Assembly (NCBI GenBank): GCA_963573385.1
Contig: CAUYLG010026681.1
Coordinates: forward strand, 1 to 64,000
Reading direction: 5' to 3'
DNA: 64,000 nucleotides
Source of the DNA: Cacajao melanocephalus
Taxonomy: Eukaryota > Chordata > Mammalia > Primates > Pitheciidae
Numbering within the stretch: the first letter of the stretch is position 1; each line of letters begins with the position of its first letter. Shown here piece after piece: positions 22,261 to 34,741 of this stretch. Below the pieces are notes generated by a model. The model worked only from the letters and a program-made list of their open reading frames with translations, made no database searches and was not told where the DNA came from. Position numbers and translations under genes: made by a program.

Positions 22261-24560
22261 GCTTCTACTGCTTTTCTATCTTTTTGTCAATCACAACAAT
22301 GACTTCACAAGGAGTTCACAATTGTTAGTTAATTGCGAAGAGAAAAGCGCAGGCCTGATTAATGGCTAGATCACCATGCTTTGCTGGCACCAGCTAAAGA
22401 AGTACAGACACTGCATAACAATCACACTCAGTGGTGACCTTGAAAGACAGGTGACAGTATAATGGAACTGACATCACTTTAATGATTATACAAAAGCTGA
22501 TGAGACTTTATATCTCTCCTGAGATGAGACCATGTGTTTTCAATTGGATGAAGGAGAAGAGAGGCGCAAATCATGCAGGTTGTGCTGGATGCTTTTCACT
22601 GGAAACTACAAATCAATTTCCCCCCTCCAAACCTCATTCTCTGTCTGGGAGACAGGTTTGTGTGGATGACATCATAGGCTTCTCTTTCAGCTGAGTATGG
22701 TCAGTAGGAATACCAGGCAGGAGATTATAACTAGAGTAAGGTTGGTATATCTACTCCCTGGTTCTTTTCCTGTGAGCTCACTTTAAGCTAGCTGTGTCCC
22801 TTGACTCAACATCTTTTTTGTTTGTTTTGAGGTAACGTTTTCTACCTCATTCTCCCCTTTTGTGTTTCTGGTTACTTCTTTCTCTCCTTGTCCTTTCAGG
22901 CCTAAGGGTGATTACAACACAACTTTAACAAACCCTGTGTTAATGCACGACCCTTGGGGTTCTGATCCACCCCGCCTACACGTTGTAAACAGAACCTAAT
23001 TTTAAAAAATTCTCTAAAATTACCCAATTTAAGAGCGCCATCTGTTTCCTATTGGGAAATATACCTCACACAGTCATGTTTCCTTTGAACCACACACTGT
23101 TTATTATTTAGAGCTCACACAATTGCAAGTAACAAAAATATTCCAACCATCCTTGCTTAAGCTAAGGATGCATAGAGATGTGTTGGCTTGTATCAGCAGA
23201 AAGCCCAAGGGATGGTACTGTCTTCAGGCATGGTGGAATCCAAGAGCTCACATGATGTTGGCAGGGCTCTCTCCTCTTGGCTCTACTTTGTGTTGCCTTC
23301 CTTTTCAGGCAAGTCCTTTCCACAGAATGACAAATATGGACACTGGAAGCTTCTGGCTTACAGTGGATTTACAAATTGCAGTCCCAGAAAAAAGAACATG
23401 AGAGATACTGCAAGTGTTCTAACACACATCATGATGTGATTCCAATGGAGAACTGCTGAGTACAGTTGAGGTTATTTCCCTGGCTGTCATATTGACAGCC
23501 ATGTAGAACAAGTTAACAAACTCTGCAGTTTGGCTGAGGAGTGGCTGTGAATAGAAAAGAATATTGCCTGGCTCAGAAGAGTGTCATATCCCAACCCTCA
23601 TTTGGAGTTCCTTCCCTTTGAAGTATAGATTTGAAAATAAGAATACTGATGATAGAGACAGTAGGGCAAACAAAAGGCCTCCTTCTGTTTTAAATGGACC
23701 ACTCCTCTTTGTACATGCAATGTCACATGGCCACCTTAGAATAAAAGCTAATTTTGCAAATTCATTTGGAATGGACTCTCAGCCTCAATCTTATTGCCAA
23801 ATTAATTAATATGGTGAAGAAGGATCACCTGGGATGAATAGTGAAGCAGGTCTGTTCAAAAAGACATCATAAAAGTCAAAAAAGCCCTTTGCCAACTTCG
23901 AATTTCTTTTTTGGCAACCCATTCTGCAAATATGACTTGGAGCAGTTTACATGAACTTTTGAGATGAAGAAGAATGTAAAAAAGCCAGCTTGTCTAGGAT
24001 GGAGGGGGTAGTGCACCCTCTATAACATACAATATATAAACCAGCTGGGTTATAGCAGTAGAGGGAGCAGTCAGGCAGGGTGGGGTGAGCTCCTGAAGGG
24101 AACTGCCCACATTTCTGTAATTAGTAGAGCCATGGGAAACTCTAGGGATTTCATATAAAAGTACAGCGTGAAAGTGGCAGGTATGGAAAATAGCTTTGGC
24201 CATGGTATTAGGAGACTGGTGGGAAGGTTATAGCTGTCTAGGAAAGGAGTGCCTGGGGTCTAGACAAGGGAATTAACAGTTTACTGGGAAAAGTAAGACA
24301 AAGAGGGTAAAGGAATTATGCCAAAAACAGAATAATATGTGTTAAGAAAGAGTAGACAGAATGCATTTGCCCCTTACATTCTTGTTTGCATACATCAAGC
24401 CAGGAACCAAACTACTATGGAAATAGACATTGTCTCTTTCACAGACCATACAACATTCTGTGTTTGGAGATTTTGTCATGCTTTACTCAGTAGACTTTTG
24501 TTACCTTCTTTATTTATTACTATGTATTTCATAACTACTATGAAAAGTGTCATGAAATTT
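22261..24560. other. Unassigned 2.3-kb stretch with two possible old repeats
   Basis: No gene is seen. 22620-23075 has an LTR- or LINE-tail-like order ('tcaggcctaagggtgat', 'gcgccatctgtttcctattg') that I cannot name. 23110-23400 resembles a common mammalian interspersed repeat with 'ttcaggcatggtggaatcca' and 'cttggctctactttgtgttg'. The rest, including AT-neutral DNA from 23450 to 24560, shows nothing. Confidence 0.4.
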
Positions 24561-24561
24561 A

Positions 24562-24765
24562 AAAACATGGGTTTTGGTGTCAGACAGCCAGATTTTAATA
24601 GCTGTTTTTCCACTTACTAGCTTTTTGCTTTTGGCCAGATAACTGAATGTCGTGTGTAACATGTAGAACATTATTCCTATCTCATGAGATTGCTGTAGAT
24701 ATTAATGTGTGCAGAGTGGCTGGCACAACATTCACTCAACAAATAGCTGCTGATGTTCTTACCAA
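24562..24765 (+). mobile_element. MIR SINE
   Basis: Nearly complete sense MIR: 'ggttttggtgtcagacagcc', 'ccacttactagc', a decayed 'ttggccagataactgaatg', 'ctcatgagattgctgtagat', and 'gctggcacaacattcactca' at the 3' end. Confidence 0.85.
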
Positions 24766-25985
24766 TTCCTTAATTAGAAATTGACTTGTTAAAACCAGGA
24801 TGACATTATACTTACGGTTACTTGGCGTGTATATTGATATTTATTCCCCATCTCCCCACCTCATTTAAAATTGTTTGAAAAATTTGAGCTTGTTAAGACT
24901 CACCACCTTTTACTTTCTAGCCTAGTTGGGAAAAGAATTTGTGTGTGGCTTTTCGGTGGTCTGATTTTATTTTCCATGTTTGGGATCAAAAGATGGTATA
25001 TACTTTGTCTGTCAGCCTGGCTCACAGATTGTACTAGAGTAGACATAGATTACCTTGGCTGAGATTTGGAGACCTAGTTGCAGTTGGAAATTTCCAGTCT
25101 CCACACGGGCTGGTCCCTATACATTTCAATTTTCAAAATTTTAAATTTTTGGTTTTTTTTTTTTAACCTAAGTAATTTTCCTACTTAGGTAAAAGAGAAA
25201 TCTTAAGATGAGCATCAAAGCATAAAAAGGAACATAACTGTGCAAAGCAGAAGTACCTCACTAAAGTTACATTTAAAAAATTTAAGAATGGCTTTATAAA
25301 GCTCAAATCTTTCTGGTTTTAATTAGTAAGTGTATATCTGTTTTGAATCTTCATGTTAGACATAGTCAGGTTGTAAGGATCAGAGGCATGCTCAGAGTAC
25401 AAAGGTCATATTTATTGGAAGGGTATATTGAAGAATGTGCAAAATTAATGGGGAGCCAAATCTCCCCAACACTAGAGTAACATTAGGGAAAACAGAGTAG
25501 CCCTGATGACCTGGCTAGTGGTTAAACTTTCCAGAACTGGTGCCTATAAATGTTTCACCATTCTGGGATCTTAAATTCTTCATCTCTATTTCTATTGCCT
25601 CCGCTTCTGCTGTTAGGGACTGACTGAGTGTGATTTAAAACTTTTAGTTAAACCTCCTGAGGGTGACAGCCCACAAAGACAGAGATTGCAGGACAGAAAC
25701 TGCTAGAGGAAACTTGGGTAGATGCCTTTGGAGAATCCTTTTTATTTTTATTTTTTTGCATTAAAACACCTAATTGTTCTTCTGGTGGTTCAGGTGCCAT
25801 TCTTTGGTCCAAAGGGCAGGGTCACATGTATAAAGCATATGGCCACATGCCTCAGAAGTCATCAGCTATACATTATATGTATTTATGCTTATTACCTCTT
25901 TTCTTAACAGAACACATGGTGGTAGCAAACATTCTAAGTAAGATAAACTCCACAGTATATGTCACAAGTCAGAATACAGAATCTG
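24766..25985. other. Unassigned sequence
   Basis: No gene, RNA or repeat family is recognised. A T-rich run lies near 25150-25165. Confidence 0.45.
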
Positions 25986-25989
25986 GAAA

Positions 25990-27020
25990 CTTTTAAGAAC
26001 TTAAAACACATATCCCACCTCGTAGTCATTAAGATGACTACTATCATAAAAGCAGTACATAACAGGTTTTGGCAAGGATGTGGAGAAATTAGAATTTTTG
26101 TGCTTTGTTGGTGGGGATGTAAAATGGTGCAGCTGCTATGGAAAACAGTATGGCACTTCTCAAAAAATTAAAAATAGAATTCCTATATGATCCAGCAATT
26201 CTATTTCTGGGTATATACACAAAATAACTGAAGGAAAGACATCAGAGAGATATTTGCAGACCCATGTTTGTAGCAGCATTATTCACAATAGTCAAAAGAA
26301 GGAATCAACTCACGTGTCCATAGATGGATGAATGGATAACCAAAATATGGCTTATTATATACAATGGAATATTATTCAGCCTTAAAAAAGAAGGAAATTC
26401 TGTCATATGCTGCAATACAGATGGACCTTGAGGCCATAATGATAAATGAAATAAGCCAGTCACAAAAAGGCAAGCATTGATTCCACTTATATGATGTATC
26501 TAAATTAGTCAAGTTCATAAACAGAGTAAAATGGTGAAAAAAAGCAGCGAGAAAGGGCAGATTTGTTTAATGGGTATAGAGTTTCAGTTTTGCAAGATGA
26601 AAAGAGTCCTGAAGATAGATGGTGGTGATGGTTGTACAACGATGTGAATGTACTTAATACCACTGAACCGTGCACTTAAAAATGGTTAAGATAAGGCCAA
26701 GCACGGTGGCTCACGTCTGTAATTCAAGCACCTAGGGAGGCTGAAGAGGTGGACAGCGTGAGGGCAGGAGTTTGAGACCAGCCTGGCCAACATGATGGAA
26801 TTCCATCCCTATTAAAAATACAAAAATTAGCCAGATGTGGTGGTGCATGCCATAGTCCAAGCTACTCGGGAGGCTGAGGCAGAAGAATCACTGGAACTAA
26901 AGGAGGCGAGGTTGCAGTGACCCAAGATCATGCCCAGACTCTGTCTCAAAGAAACAAAACAAAACAAAAAGTGGTTAAGATGATAAATGTTTTAAAAAGT
27001 TAGTTTAAAAATTAAAAAAA
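25990..27020 (+). mobile_element. L1M (L1MA/L1MB-type) 3' end, interrupted by an Alu
   Basis: ORF2 C-terminal part from about 26000 ('ggcaaggatgtggagaaatt', 'gtatatacacaaaataactg', 'atggaatattattcagcctt'), then the L1M 3' UTR ('gagtttcagttttgcaagat', 'gtgatggttgtacaacgatg', 'gtgcacttaaaaatggttaa'). An Alu entered at 26693. The last bases and A-rich end follow to about 27020. No intact frame. Confidence 0.9.
26683..26981 (+). mobile_element. Alu (S/J-type) with 10-bp target-site duplication
   Basis: Sense Alu starting 'ggccaagcacggtggctcac' at 26695 and ending in an (A)n/'caaaa' tail. The right arm has lost its 'cactgcactccagcctgggc' region: 'caagatcatgcccagactct' joins the two sides. The target duplication 'tggttaagat' lies at 26683-26692 and 26972-26981, inside the L1M 3' UTR. 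Confidence 0.93.
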
Positions 27021-27091
27021 AACTCATACACCCTAACACACCACATATACATAATGCACACACACTCAGACAGAAACATACAATATTACTT

Positions 27092-27365
27092 CTGTAGCGG
27101 AGTTAGCACAGAATAGTAGTAAAATCTGCAGTCTCTGTAACCAGGATGCCTAGATTCAAATACTGTTTGTAGTATCTGACACTGTATGACCTTGGACAAC
27201 TTAACCTCTCTGGGCTTCAGTTTCCTCATTTGTAAATAAAAATGCTAATACGATTTACCTCATAGGTTGTTGTTAAGGATTAAATGAGTTCATACAATGC
27301 TTGCAACAATGCCTGTAAAATACTAAATGCTCAAGGAATGGTAGCTGTTCTTGCTATTTGAGTAT
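27092..27365 (+). mobile_element. MIR SINE, near full length
   Basis: All MIR blocks in order: 'agcacagaatagtagtaaaa' lead, 'tgcctagattcaaatactg', 'gtatgaccttggacaactta', 'cctctctgggcttcagtttc', 'ctcatttgtaaataaaaatg', 'cctcataggttgttgttaag', 'gcctgtaaaatactaaatgc'. At about 270 bp it is close to the full MIR length. Confidence 0.93.
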
Positions 27366-28394
27366 GCATATAGTATAATATTTTATTCTTAATGAATTGA
27401 ATAAATCAAAGATCAACAACTTTGACAGGTATATTTTCTTTTAGAATCCGAAATATGGAACTTCTAATAGAGGGTCCTAATATTCTAACTGTGACAAAGC
27501 AGTTATTTTGGGGCCATAATGGGTTGGTTTATTCAGGTCAGAACCATTCAAACATAAACCAATGTATTTTTCTATTCTGTTAAGTTAGCAGTATCTTTTG
27601 CTTGTTGTCATTATTTTCAATTTCATTGTTCATTTAAACAAAATATATTTCCTCATTTGGATATTATGCTTCAGCCATTAGTTTTTCGCTAACTTTCCTC
27701 TATTAGTTATTCTTGCCTTGTATTTGTTGTAGAATGATTTAGTGAGCTTCTAAAACATGACTGTGGATATTGAGTTTTGCAAATAGGACTAGGCTAGACA
27801 AAGAAGGATCGTATTTGCATAATGGCCTCAATACCGCTAAACTTAAAGCATTTTCCTGTGCATAACAATGATATTCAAATTACTATGCAGCTCAGAATAT
27901 AGCAGTCATCTAATCCAGCCTGGTGTTCCAGTTTAATATAACATATTATGGTCTTTTTATCCCTGAACATACTTAATGAGGTTCCTGCTTATCCAATTTT
28001 TTAATGTCACAATCCATAGAGGGCATCTCAAATGACTGTATGTGTATGTGAACTTTTTTGTGTATGTGATATTCTTATTTACAACTAAAGAATATTTTCC
28101 TTATTTGTTTTACTCCTGTCGCAATTATTTCCCCATCTGTATTTTTATTAATACAATTTATTTCTAAAAGTATAGTAAATATGTATGCATTAATAGTAAT
28201 CAGCAACATTTTCTATACAGGCATACTATGATTTTAGAATACGTATCATGTGATTTCAACATTTTCTTTTAAATTAGACATACTGAGAATAGAGGAGTTG
28301 TCATGACTCCCACAATGTCATGCTTTACAATGGAGGATGAAAAAAATCTTAAAGTGTAAGGTTTATGTTCTCTTTTTCCTTAAATAATATTGAA
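27366..28394. other. Unassigned AT-rich sequence
   Basis: About 1 kb with no recognised repeat or gene. Confidence 0.45.
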
Positions 28395-28548
28395 GACATG
28401 AACATGAAATTTGGCATCATAGAGGTCCAGGTCCCTGGTTTTCCATTTACTAGTTGTATAACTCTGGGACTCTAGTCTCTTTAATCGTCAGTTTTCTTAT
28501 TTACTAAGCAGGGTAATATTACCTACCATGTAGAATGGTAAATGGCAA
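28395..28548 (+). mobile_element. MIR SINE fragment
   Basis: Sense MIR core: 'tttccatttactagttgtat', 'aactctgggactctagtctc', 'gtcagttttcttatttacta', 'gggtaatattacctaccatg'. Truncated at both ends. Confidence 0.8.
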
Positions 28549-28761
28549 AATGTCTTTTCTAATATGAATGCATTTCCTATTCTAGCACCTTAAATTTCTT
28601 TATGTCAATTTAATTTTCCACAGGCATAATTTTTCTTATGTCTGAAAAACTTTAATTTTATAAGATCTTGTAGTGAATTATGAAGATAATGATAAGTTTT
28701 TGTTTGTCTGATAAACTGTTTATTTCACTTTCCATTTTGAAATATATTTTTGCTGGGTATA

Positions 28762-29291
28762 TGTCATGGTCTGGACATTAGCAACCTCCCAAAATTCATA
28801 TGTTGGAACTTAATCCCCAGTGTGACAATATTAAGAGGTGGGGCTTTAGGACATGGTTACGTCATAAGGACAGAGTCCTCATGAATGAAATTAGTACCCT
28901 TATAAAAAAAGCTTGAGAGGTCCTGCTTGCCCCTTCCATCATACAAGGATACAGAGGATGCCATCTATGAGACATAAACTCTCACCAGACACCAAATTTC
29001 TGGTGCCTTAATCTTGTACTTCCCAGCTTCCAGAACTGTTAATGATATACTTCTGTTGTTTATATAAGTTACCCATTATATAAATTCTTTTTTTTAAAGA
29101 CAGAGTCACTCTGTCACCCTGGCTGGAATGCAATGGCATGATCTCAGCTCACTGCAACCTCTGCTGACCGAGTTTGAGTGATTCTGCTCCCTCAGCCTCC
29201 TGTAGCTGGGATTACAGGCATGAGCCAACGTGTCTGGCTAATTTTTGTATCCCATTATATAAATCCTGTTATAGGAGGCTGAACTAAGATA
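28762..29291 (+). mobile_element. MLT1-type MaLR LTR carrying a truncated Alu
   Basis: The LTR starts 'tgtcatggtctggacatt'. It contains 'aaaattcatatgttggaact', 'ccccagtgtgacaatatt', 'aggtggggctttaggacatg', 'cccttataaaaaaagc' and 'acttcccagcttccagaact', and ends near 'gctgaactaagata'. A truncated Alu (29086-29250) sits near its right end. The flanks 'gtata' (28757-28761) and 'atata' (29292-29296) match at four of five bases. Confidence 0.8.
29072..29264 (-). mobile_element. 5'-truncated Alu with 14-bp target-site duplication
   Basis: 29086-29250 is a minus-strand Alu right part, from T-rich tail to 'ggctaatttttgta', about 165 bp; the whole left arm is missing. The target duplication 'cccattatataaat' is perfect at 29072-29085 and 29251-29264. 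The truncation therefore happened at insertion and not by later deletion. Confidence 0.93.
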
Positions 29292-30588
29292 ATATATTAT
29301 TCTAGTGCTACAGAATTTTTCTTTTCTTTTCAGTGGTTCATTGTCTTCTGGTGTACTTCAGTTTTGAGGATAAATTTGCTGCCATTCTTATGCTCGTTTC
29401 TGTGTATGTAATACGTCTTATTTTTTCTCTCTGACTGCTTTTAATATTTAATCTTTTTTACCTTTTTTATTAATTGGGTTGGGATATGCCTTGATGTGGG
29501 TTTCTTAATATTTATTCTGTTTTGAGTTAATGTAACTTCTTGGATCTGTAAGATTCTATTTTACATCCAATTTAGAAAAATTTTGTCAACCATTTAGTCA
29601 AATATTTTTCTGACCTTCTTTTACTTTCTGGTTTCCTGTGACTCAAATTTTTTATATACTTTACTTCCTGATATTGCCTCACCACTAATGTACTCATCAT
29701 TTTTGCTTCATTTGCTGTGTCTTGAATCCATAAATCTTTTCTTCTTCAGTATCTCATTTGCTATTAGTTTTACCCAACGTATTTTTTATTTAAGATATTT
29801 ATCTTATCTCTAAAAGTTTCATTCAGACTGTTATAACTATCTTCTATTTCTCAAATCATTGTTCTCACGTTTTCTTCTACTTTCTTGAACATTAGGGCAA
29901 TTTGAATAGCTTCATTAACATTTTGGTCTGCTAGTTCTACCACCACTGTTATTTCTAGGTCTGTTTCTATGGACTGCTCTTTTTCTTGGTTACAGTTTAT
30001 ATTTTCCTGCTTCTTTGGTGCTCTGGTAATTTTGATTAGGTACTAAATGGTGTAAAAGTTACATTGTTGAGTACTGGATTTTGTTATATTCTCTTAAGAA
30101 TTATCTTGATATTTTGTTTATCATGCAATTAATTATTGAAGTTATATTTTTTAAAGCTTGCTTTTTAATTGCTATTAAAGTGGTTCCACAGCAGCCTTTT
30201 ATCTAGAGCATATTTAGCCCTGTTACTATTGCGATGCCCTTTTAAAGAATTTGCCTAATGTCCCCTATATTATTAGGCTCTCCAGTATTGCTGATGAGAA
30301 TAAAAATTATTCCCAGCCAGGTCTGAATTTTGAGAATTGTTTGGTCTACTGATTTCTGGTGTTTCTTTCCCCTGCCCCAGGTACTTGTCTCTTATTCAGC
30401 ATAAATCAGTAATCGACTAAAGACTTATAGATACTCCTCTGCACATATGCAGTAACCTCTTCTTTGGCATTTATCCTACAAAATTCTGTTAGCTTTCCTG
30501 ATCTCCAATCTATGTCTTCTCAACCTGGCCAAGTTGCTGGATTCCTCCTACCTGGACTGTGGCCAACAAAAATGACTCCATGCAGTAA

Positions 30589-30941
<353 letters not shown>

Positions 30942-30944
30942 CTT

Positions 30945-31435
30945 TTTGATTTCCCTTCTCTCAGGGACAAAAGTCCTGCATTGCCTATTGCCTAAAGTTG
31001 GAAAAGAGTTATATCATATATTTGTCTAGAGTTATAAGTTGTTAATGATAATAGAGAAATTCCTGTGCTAGTTAATAGTTTTTTTTTGAAGAAACATAAG
31101 CTTTTATGCTTATTAGACCTAGAGTATGGGTTGGTCCAACCAAAAGAATTAAGAGTGAAAAAAATGAATATTAAAAGAAAATTAAGTTAATAATTTTCCT
31201 TTGAGATACCAAAAATAGGGATCATAGGTTCTGGATAGACAAAACAACACTATTTATGATAATGTTATTATAGAATTAGTAGTTCTTTCAATCCCAAATT
31301 ACTTATCTTACCCAATTTATGATACCTGGAATACCACAAAACTGAATTCATTCCTTTGGATTAATGCTTTATTATTTTTATTTAAATCAGTAATTTCCCC
31401 TAGAATAGTTAAATCTCATATAGTATCTAGGGCAA
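30945..31435. other. Unassigned AT-rich sequence
   Basis: Nothing recognised. Confidence 0.45.
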
Positions 31436-31439
31436 GTAA

Positions 31440-32165
31440 AAATACAGTAGTCCTCCCTTATCTGTTGTTGTGTTTTTTCCATGGTTGCAGTCACCCATGG
31501 CCAACTCTGGTATGAAAATATTTAATGGGAGATCCAAGAAATAAACAATTCATAAGTTTTAAATTGCATACCAGTCTGAGTAGCATGATGAAATTTCTTG
31601 CTATCTCGCTGAGCCCCACCCAGGACATGAATCATCCCTTTGCCCAGCATATTCATACTGTATATGCTACCAGCCCATTAGTCACTTAGCAGCCCTTTCA
31701 GTTATGAGATGGACAATCTTGATATTGTAGTGTTTGTGTTCAAGTAACCCTTATTTTACTTAATAATGGCCCAAAAAAACAAAAGTAACAAAGCAAAGCC
31801 ATAAAGTGCTGCTTTTAAGTGAAAAGGTAAAATTTCCCAACTTAGAAAAGAAAAAATTATGTGCTGAGGTTGCTATGAGTTAAGGCAAGAATGAATCTTC
31901 TATTCATGAAGGAAAAATAAATTTATGCTGGAAATTTGAAGGAAAAATAAATTTATGTTAGTTTTGGTGTTACACATCAAACTGCAAAAGTTACAGCCAC
32001 AGTGCTTAATACATGTTTACTTAGGTGGAAAAGGCATTAAATTTGTGGGCGTAGGACGTGAACAGAAGACTGACAACAATTGCATTTGCTACTATTTGTG
32101 GTTTCAGGCATCCACTGGGGGTCCTGGAACATACCACCCAGCCCCTGGCAAAAGTAGATTTTGAT
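31440..32165 (+). mobile_element. Tigger-type (pogo/TcMar) DNA transposon, internally deleted
   Basis: The 5' terminus 'tacagtagtcctcccttatc' and the following subterminal region are Tigger-like. The remnant of the transposase start is at about 31766 ('taatggcccaaaaaaacaaa', then 'agtgaaaaggtaaaatttcc' and 'ctgaggttgctatgagtt', in the order of the Tigger DNA-binding domain). After 'aaaaggcattaaatttgtgg' it jumps to the 3' terminal region ('tactatttgtggtttcaggc'), so most of the transposase is deleted. Non-autonomous and dead. Confidence 0.8.
31908..31957 (+). repeat. 30-bp partial tandem duplication in the Tigger remnant
   Basis: 'gaaggaaaaataaatttatg' occurs at 31908-31927 and again, exactly 30 bases later, at 31938-31957. 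It is absent as a repeat from the Tigger consensus as I know it. Confidence 0.85.
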
Positions 32166-32495
32166 ACTGGAGAAAGAGACAGAAAGAGAAAGAATAGAAG
32201 CTATGGAAGTTGCATTGGGGATTCCAAGAATAAAAGGAATTTAGGAAATGGAGCCTGTTTATGATAGTATTCACTATTTAGATATATTTTTTCATCTAAA
32301 AAGAAGCTCCCACTGCAGTTTAAAATGTATAAATTAGGCTTGTATTGATGTAAGACCAGAATAGTTTATATAATTTACAAAAGGTATTGTTACCATTAAA
32401 AAACAAATCCCGACAAGGTGTGACTTGGTTAATTCTAGCATGGCCAGAGGCCACAGGGCAAGGTTTGCTGAGTGAAGAGTGATTTTTATTCTCTA
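32166..32495. other. Unassigned sequence
   Basis: About 330 bp without a recognised feature. Confidence 0.45.
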
Positions 32496-32499
32496 ATAG

Positions 32500-33180
32500 A
32501 ATTACTGAGGTATAATTAATGTACAGTAAACCAAATATGTTTAAAGTATAAAATTTGATACATTTTGACATATGAATATACTCATGGAGTTTTAACCACA
32601 ATTAATGAACATAACCATCATACCCAAATGTTTCTTCTGTCCTACTCTACCCCATTCCAAGGCAACCAGTGATCTGCATTCTGTCATAATAGATTATTTC
32701 AGTTTTCTAGAATGTTATATAAATACAGTAATCTAGTAGATATTCTTTTTTGGTCTGGATTTGTTTTTTCCCTCAGTTTATCAGGACTCCAATTGTGGAT
32801 ATATTTATTTTTCCTTGCAGATACATCCGTTTTTGCTTTATTTTTATTTAAATTCTGTAGTTAGGTGCATACATATTTAAGGCAGCTATTTTCTCTAATA
32901 GTTGACTGGTTTACATTATGAAGTAATCTTCTGTCTCTGGTAATATTATTTTCTCTGAAATCTACTGTCAGCTTTCTTTGATTAGTGTTAGCATGCTATA
33001 TCTTATTGCATCTATTTACTTTTAACTATTTGTAAATGGGTTTCTTATAGGAAACATAGAGATGGTTTTGTTTGCATATACTCTGGCAATCTCTGCCTTT
33101 TAATTGGTATGTTTATGTTATTTATATTTAGCCCAGTTTCTCTTCTCTTTGGGCCAGTGTGTCACCTATCATATTTTGAA
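32500..33180 (-). mobile_element. L1M/L1ME fragments, antisense
   Basis: 32500-32735 is an antisense L1M 3' UTR-like part ('ttactgaggtataattaatg', 'gatacattttgacatatgaa', 'cattccaaggcaaccagtga'). 32750-33180 is antisense ORF2 ('ctgtctctggtaatattatt', 'tctctgccttttaattggta'). The L1 stretch between these regions is missing, so this is either an internally deleted copy or two neighbouring insertions. Confidence 0.75.
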
Positions 33181-33780
33181 GGCAGTAACTATTAAAACTT
33201 CAAATTATACTTTTCTCTTTACTCTTTTTTCCAGGCTATAGAAGTAAATTTATAATAATAACTTGGCATCCAGTATTTTTTATTCAGTGCCATAATGCAT
33301 TGGCAACTGATAGGAACCACAATAGTCTGCTTAAAAGTTTTATTTCTCATTGCATAACTATCTATTAATATTCCTTCTGTTGACCTAAAAGAAGAAACTG
33401 AGACAAAGTTGATATAGTTTCTTTGGAGCACACTTCCAAGTTTTCATGGGGAGTCCTGCCATCAGCCTTTGTTACAAGCACGATTTTGAAGGCACAAAAG
33501 GGGAACAAGGAGTGGGCTGTTACAGAATTGTTCATCAGGAATCTTCATTGGTTTACAGAAATAACATTGATTTGTGATTGGCTGTACATTGTTGAGCTAT
33601 AGGATATGGTGTCAGGGTGACACGTTATTAGGTTACTTATAGTTACTTGTGGCAATGGCAAGCAGTTTCAAGAGAATATTACATAGCTCAAAAGGGGAGA
33701 TAAAATGTGATTGCTGTCTCATTTTAATGCCTCTCTGGGCCTGATAATTTTAAAAGTCTTGCATTCCTCAGATTAGATAT
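33181..33780. other. Unassigned sequence, possibly an old ERV-related piece
   Basis: 33430-33760 ('ggctgtacattgttgagcta', 'gttacttgtggcaatggcaa') has the feel of an old ERV1-type sequence, but I cannot assign it. Confidence 0.3.
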
Positions 33781-33782
33781 GT

Positions 33783-33787
<5 letters not shown>

Positions 33788-33833
<46 letters not shown>

Positions 33834-34020
33834 CACATATATATATACACACACACACATACATGTTTATATATATGTAACACATATCTAATATAAGTGT
33901 AGATATAATATGACTATATTAATATATATTTATACTAGATACTATATTATATATGATAATTTCATATTACATATGCCATCTAATAAGATATTTCATATAA
34001 TAATATGATGTATATGTATA
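33788..34020. repeat. (AC)n then (AT)n-rich compound microsatellite
   Basis: A pure AC run of about 36 bp (33788-33823), then TATATA/ACACAC alternation to 33860. A long AT-rich stretch of 'tatata'-like words follows to about 34020. Confidence 0.92.
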
Positions 34021-34261
34021 TCTCACTGATTATGTAGCTGTCTTTGTAACCAGGGCTAACCCCAATAAACTAACCCCGTTGAGTGTACCAATATCCTTCA
34101 CAGCTGAGGTTTGTGCCTTTGAACATGATTCTCTCATTGAGGTACTATCACCCTTTGAATCCTTGAATGAGTGCTCTACCTTCCCAAATAGTTCTCTCTA
34201 TTTTCTCCCTAACTACAACAGTACCTGGTTTTAAACAAATATTTCTTAAAGAGTGTCTATG

Positions 34262-34432
34262 GGGCATTTAAACATTGAAATCATCTGGGACATGGCTTGT
34301 AAATATAAATTTCTGGGCCCAAATTTAGGTTAACTGCATTTATCTTGGGCATGAAGACTCCATGAATCTGCATTTTTAGTAAGTTTCCCAGGTGATTTTC
34401 ATGTACACTCAAGTTTTAAAACTGCCATTCTA
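34262..34432 (+). mobile_element. MER5A-type hAT-Charlie MITE
   Basis: 'gaaatcatctgggacatggc', 'aaatttctgggccc', 'gaatctgcatttttagtaag', 'tttcccaggtgattttcatg' and 'actcaagttttaaaactgcc' follow the MER5A order. About 170 bp, slightly trimmed at the ends. Confidence 0.8.
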
Positions 34433-34741
34433 CATAATGAACTCTTATAATTAAATAGATGCTATATGCATCCTCTGAATTTATAATATTTATTAAAAAT
34501 TACCCTTGTATTTTACTTTTTATACCTGTATTAATATATTATAGAGATCATGGGCAAAAATAAAATTTTAAATTTTGAAATGTAAAATAAATAAAAATGG
34601 AAGTTATAATATTTTATGCCTACATTCAAATAGGTTTCATTTTTATCTTCCCATTTTGTAGACTTCTGTTCAAAACTTTGGGGGATCTTGGTAGGATGGG
34701 GTCCATTTTCAATAATTTCATAAGAAAGAACCAAAACAAGT

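Larger units (their letters stand above)
28690..30480. mobile_element. Old L1M-type LINE fragment, split by a MaLR LTR
   Basis: 28690-28761 and 29293 to about 30480 follow a known L1M/HAL1-type region: 'ttgctgggtat' before the LTR, then 'tcattgtcttctggtgtact', 'gatgtgggtttcttaatatt' and 'cttcttggatctgtaag' after it. The right part decays and its end is uncertain. I leave strand open because I recognise the sequence but not its orientation relative to the ORFs. Confidence 0.6.
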
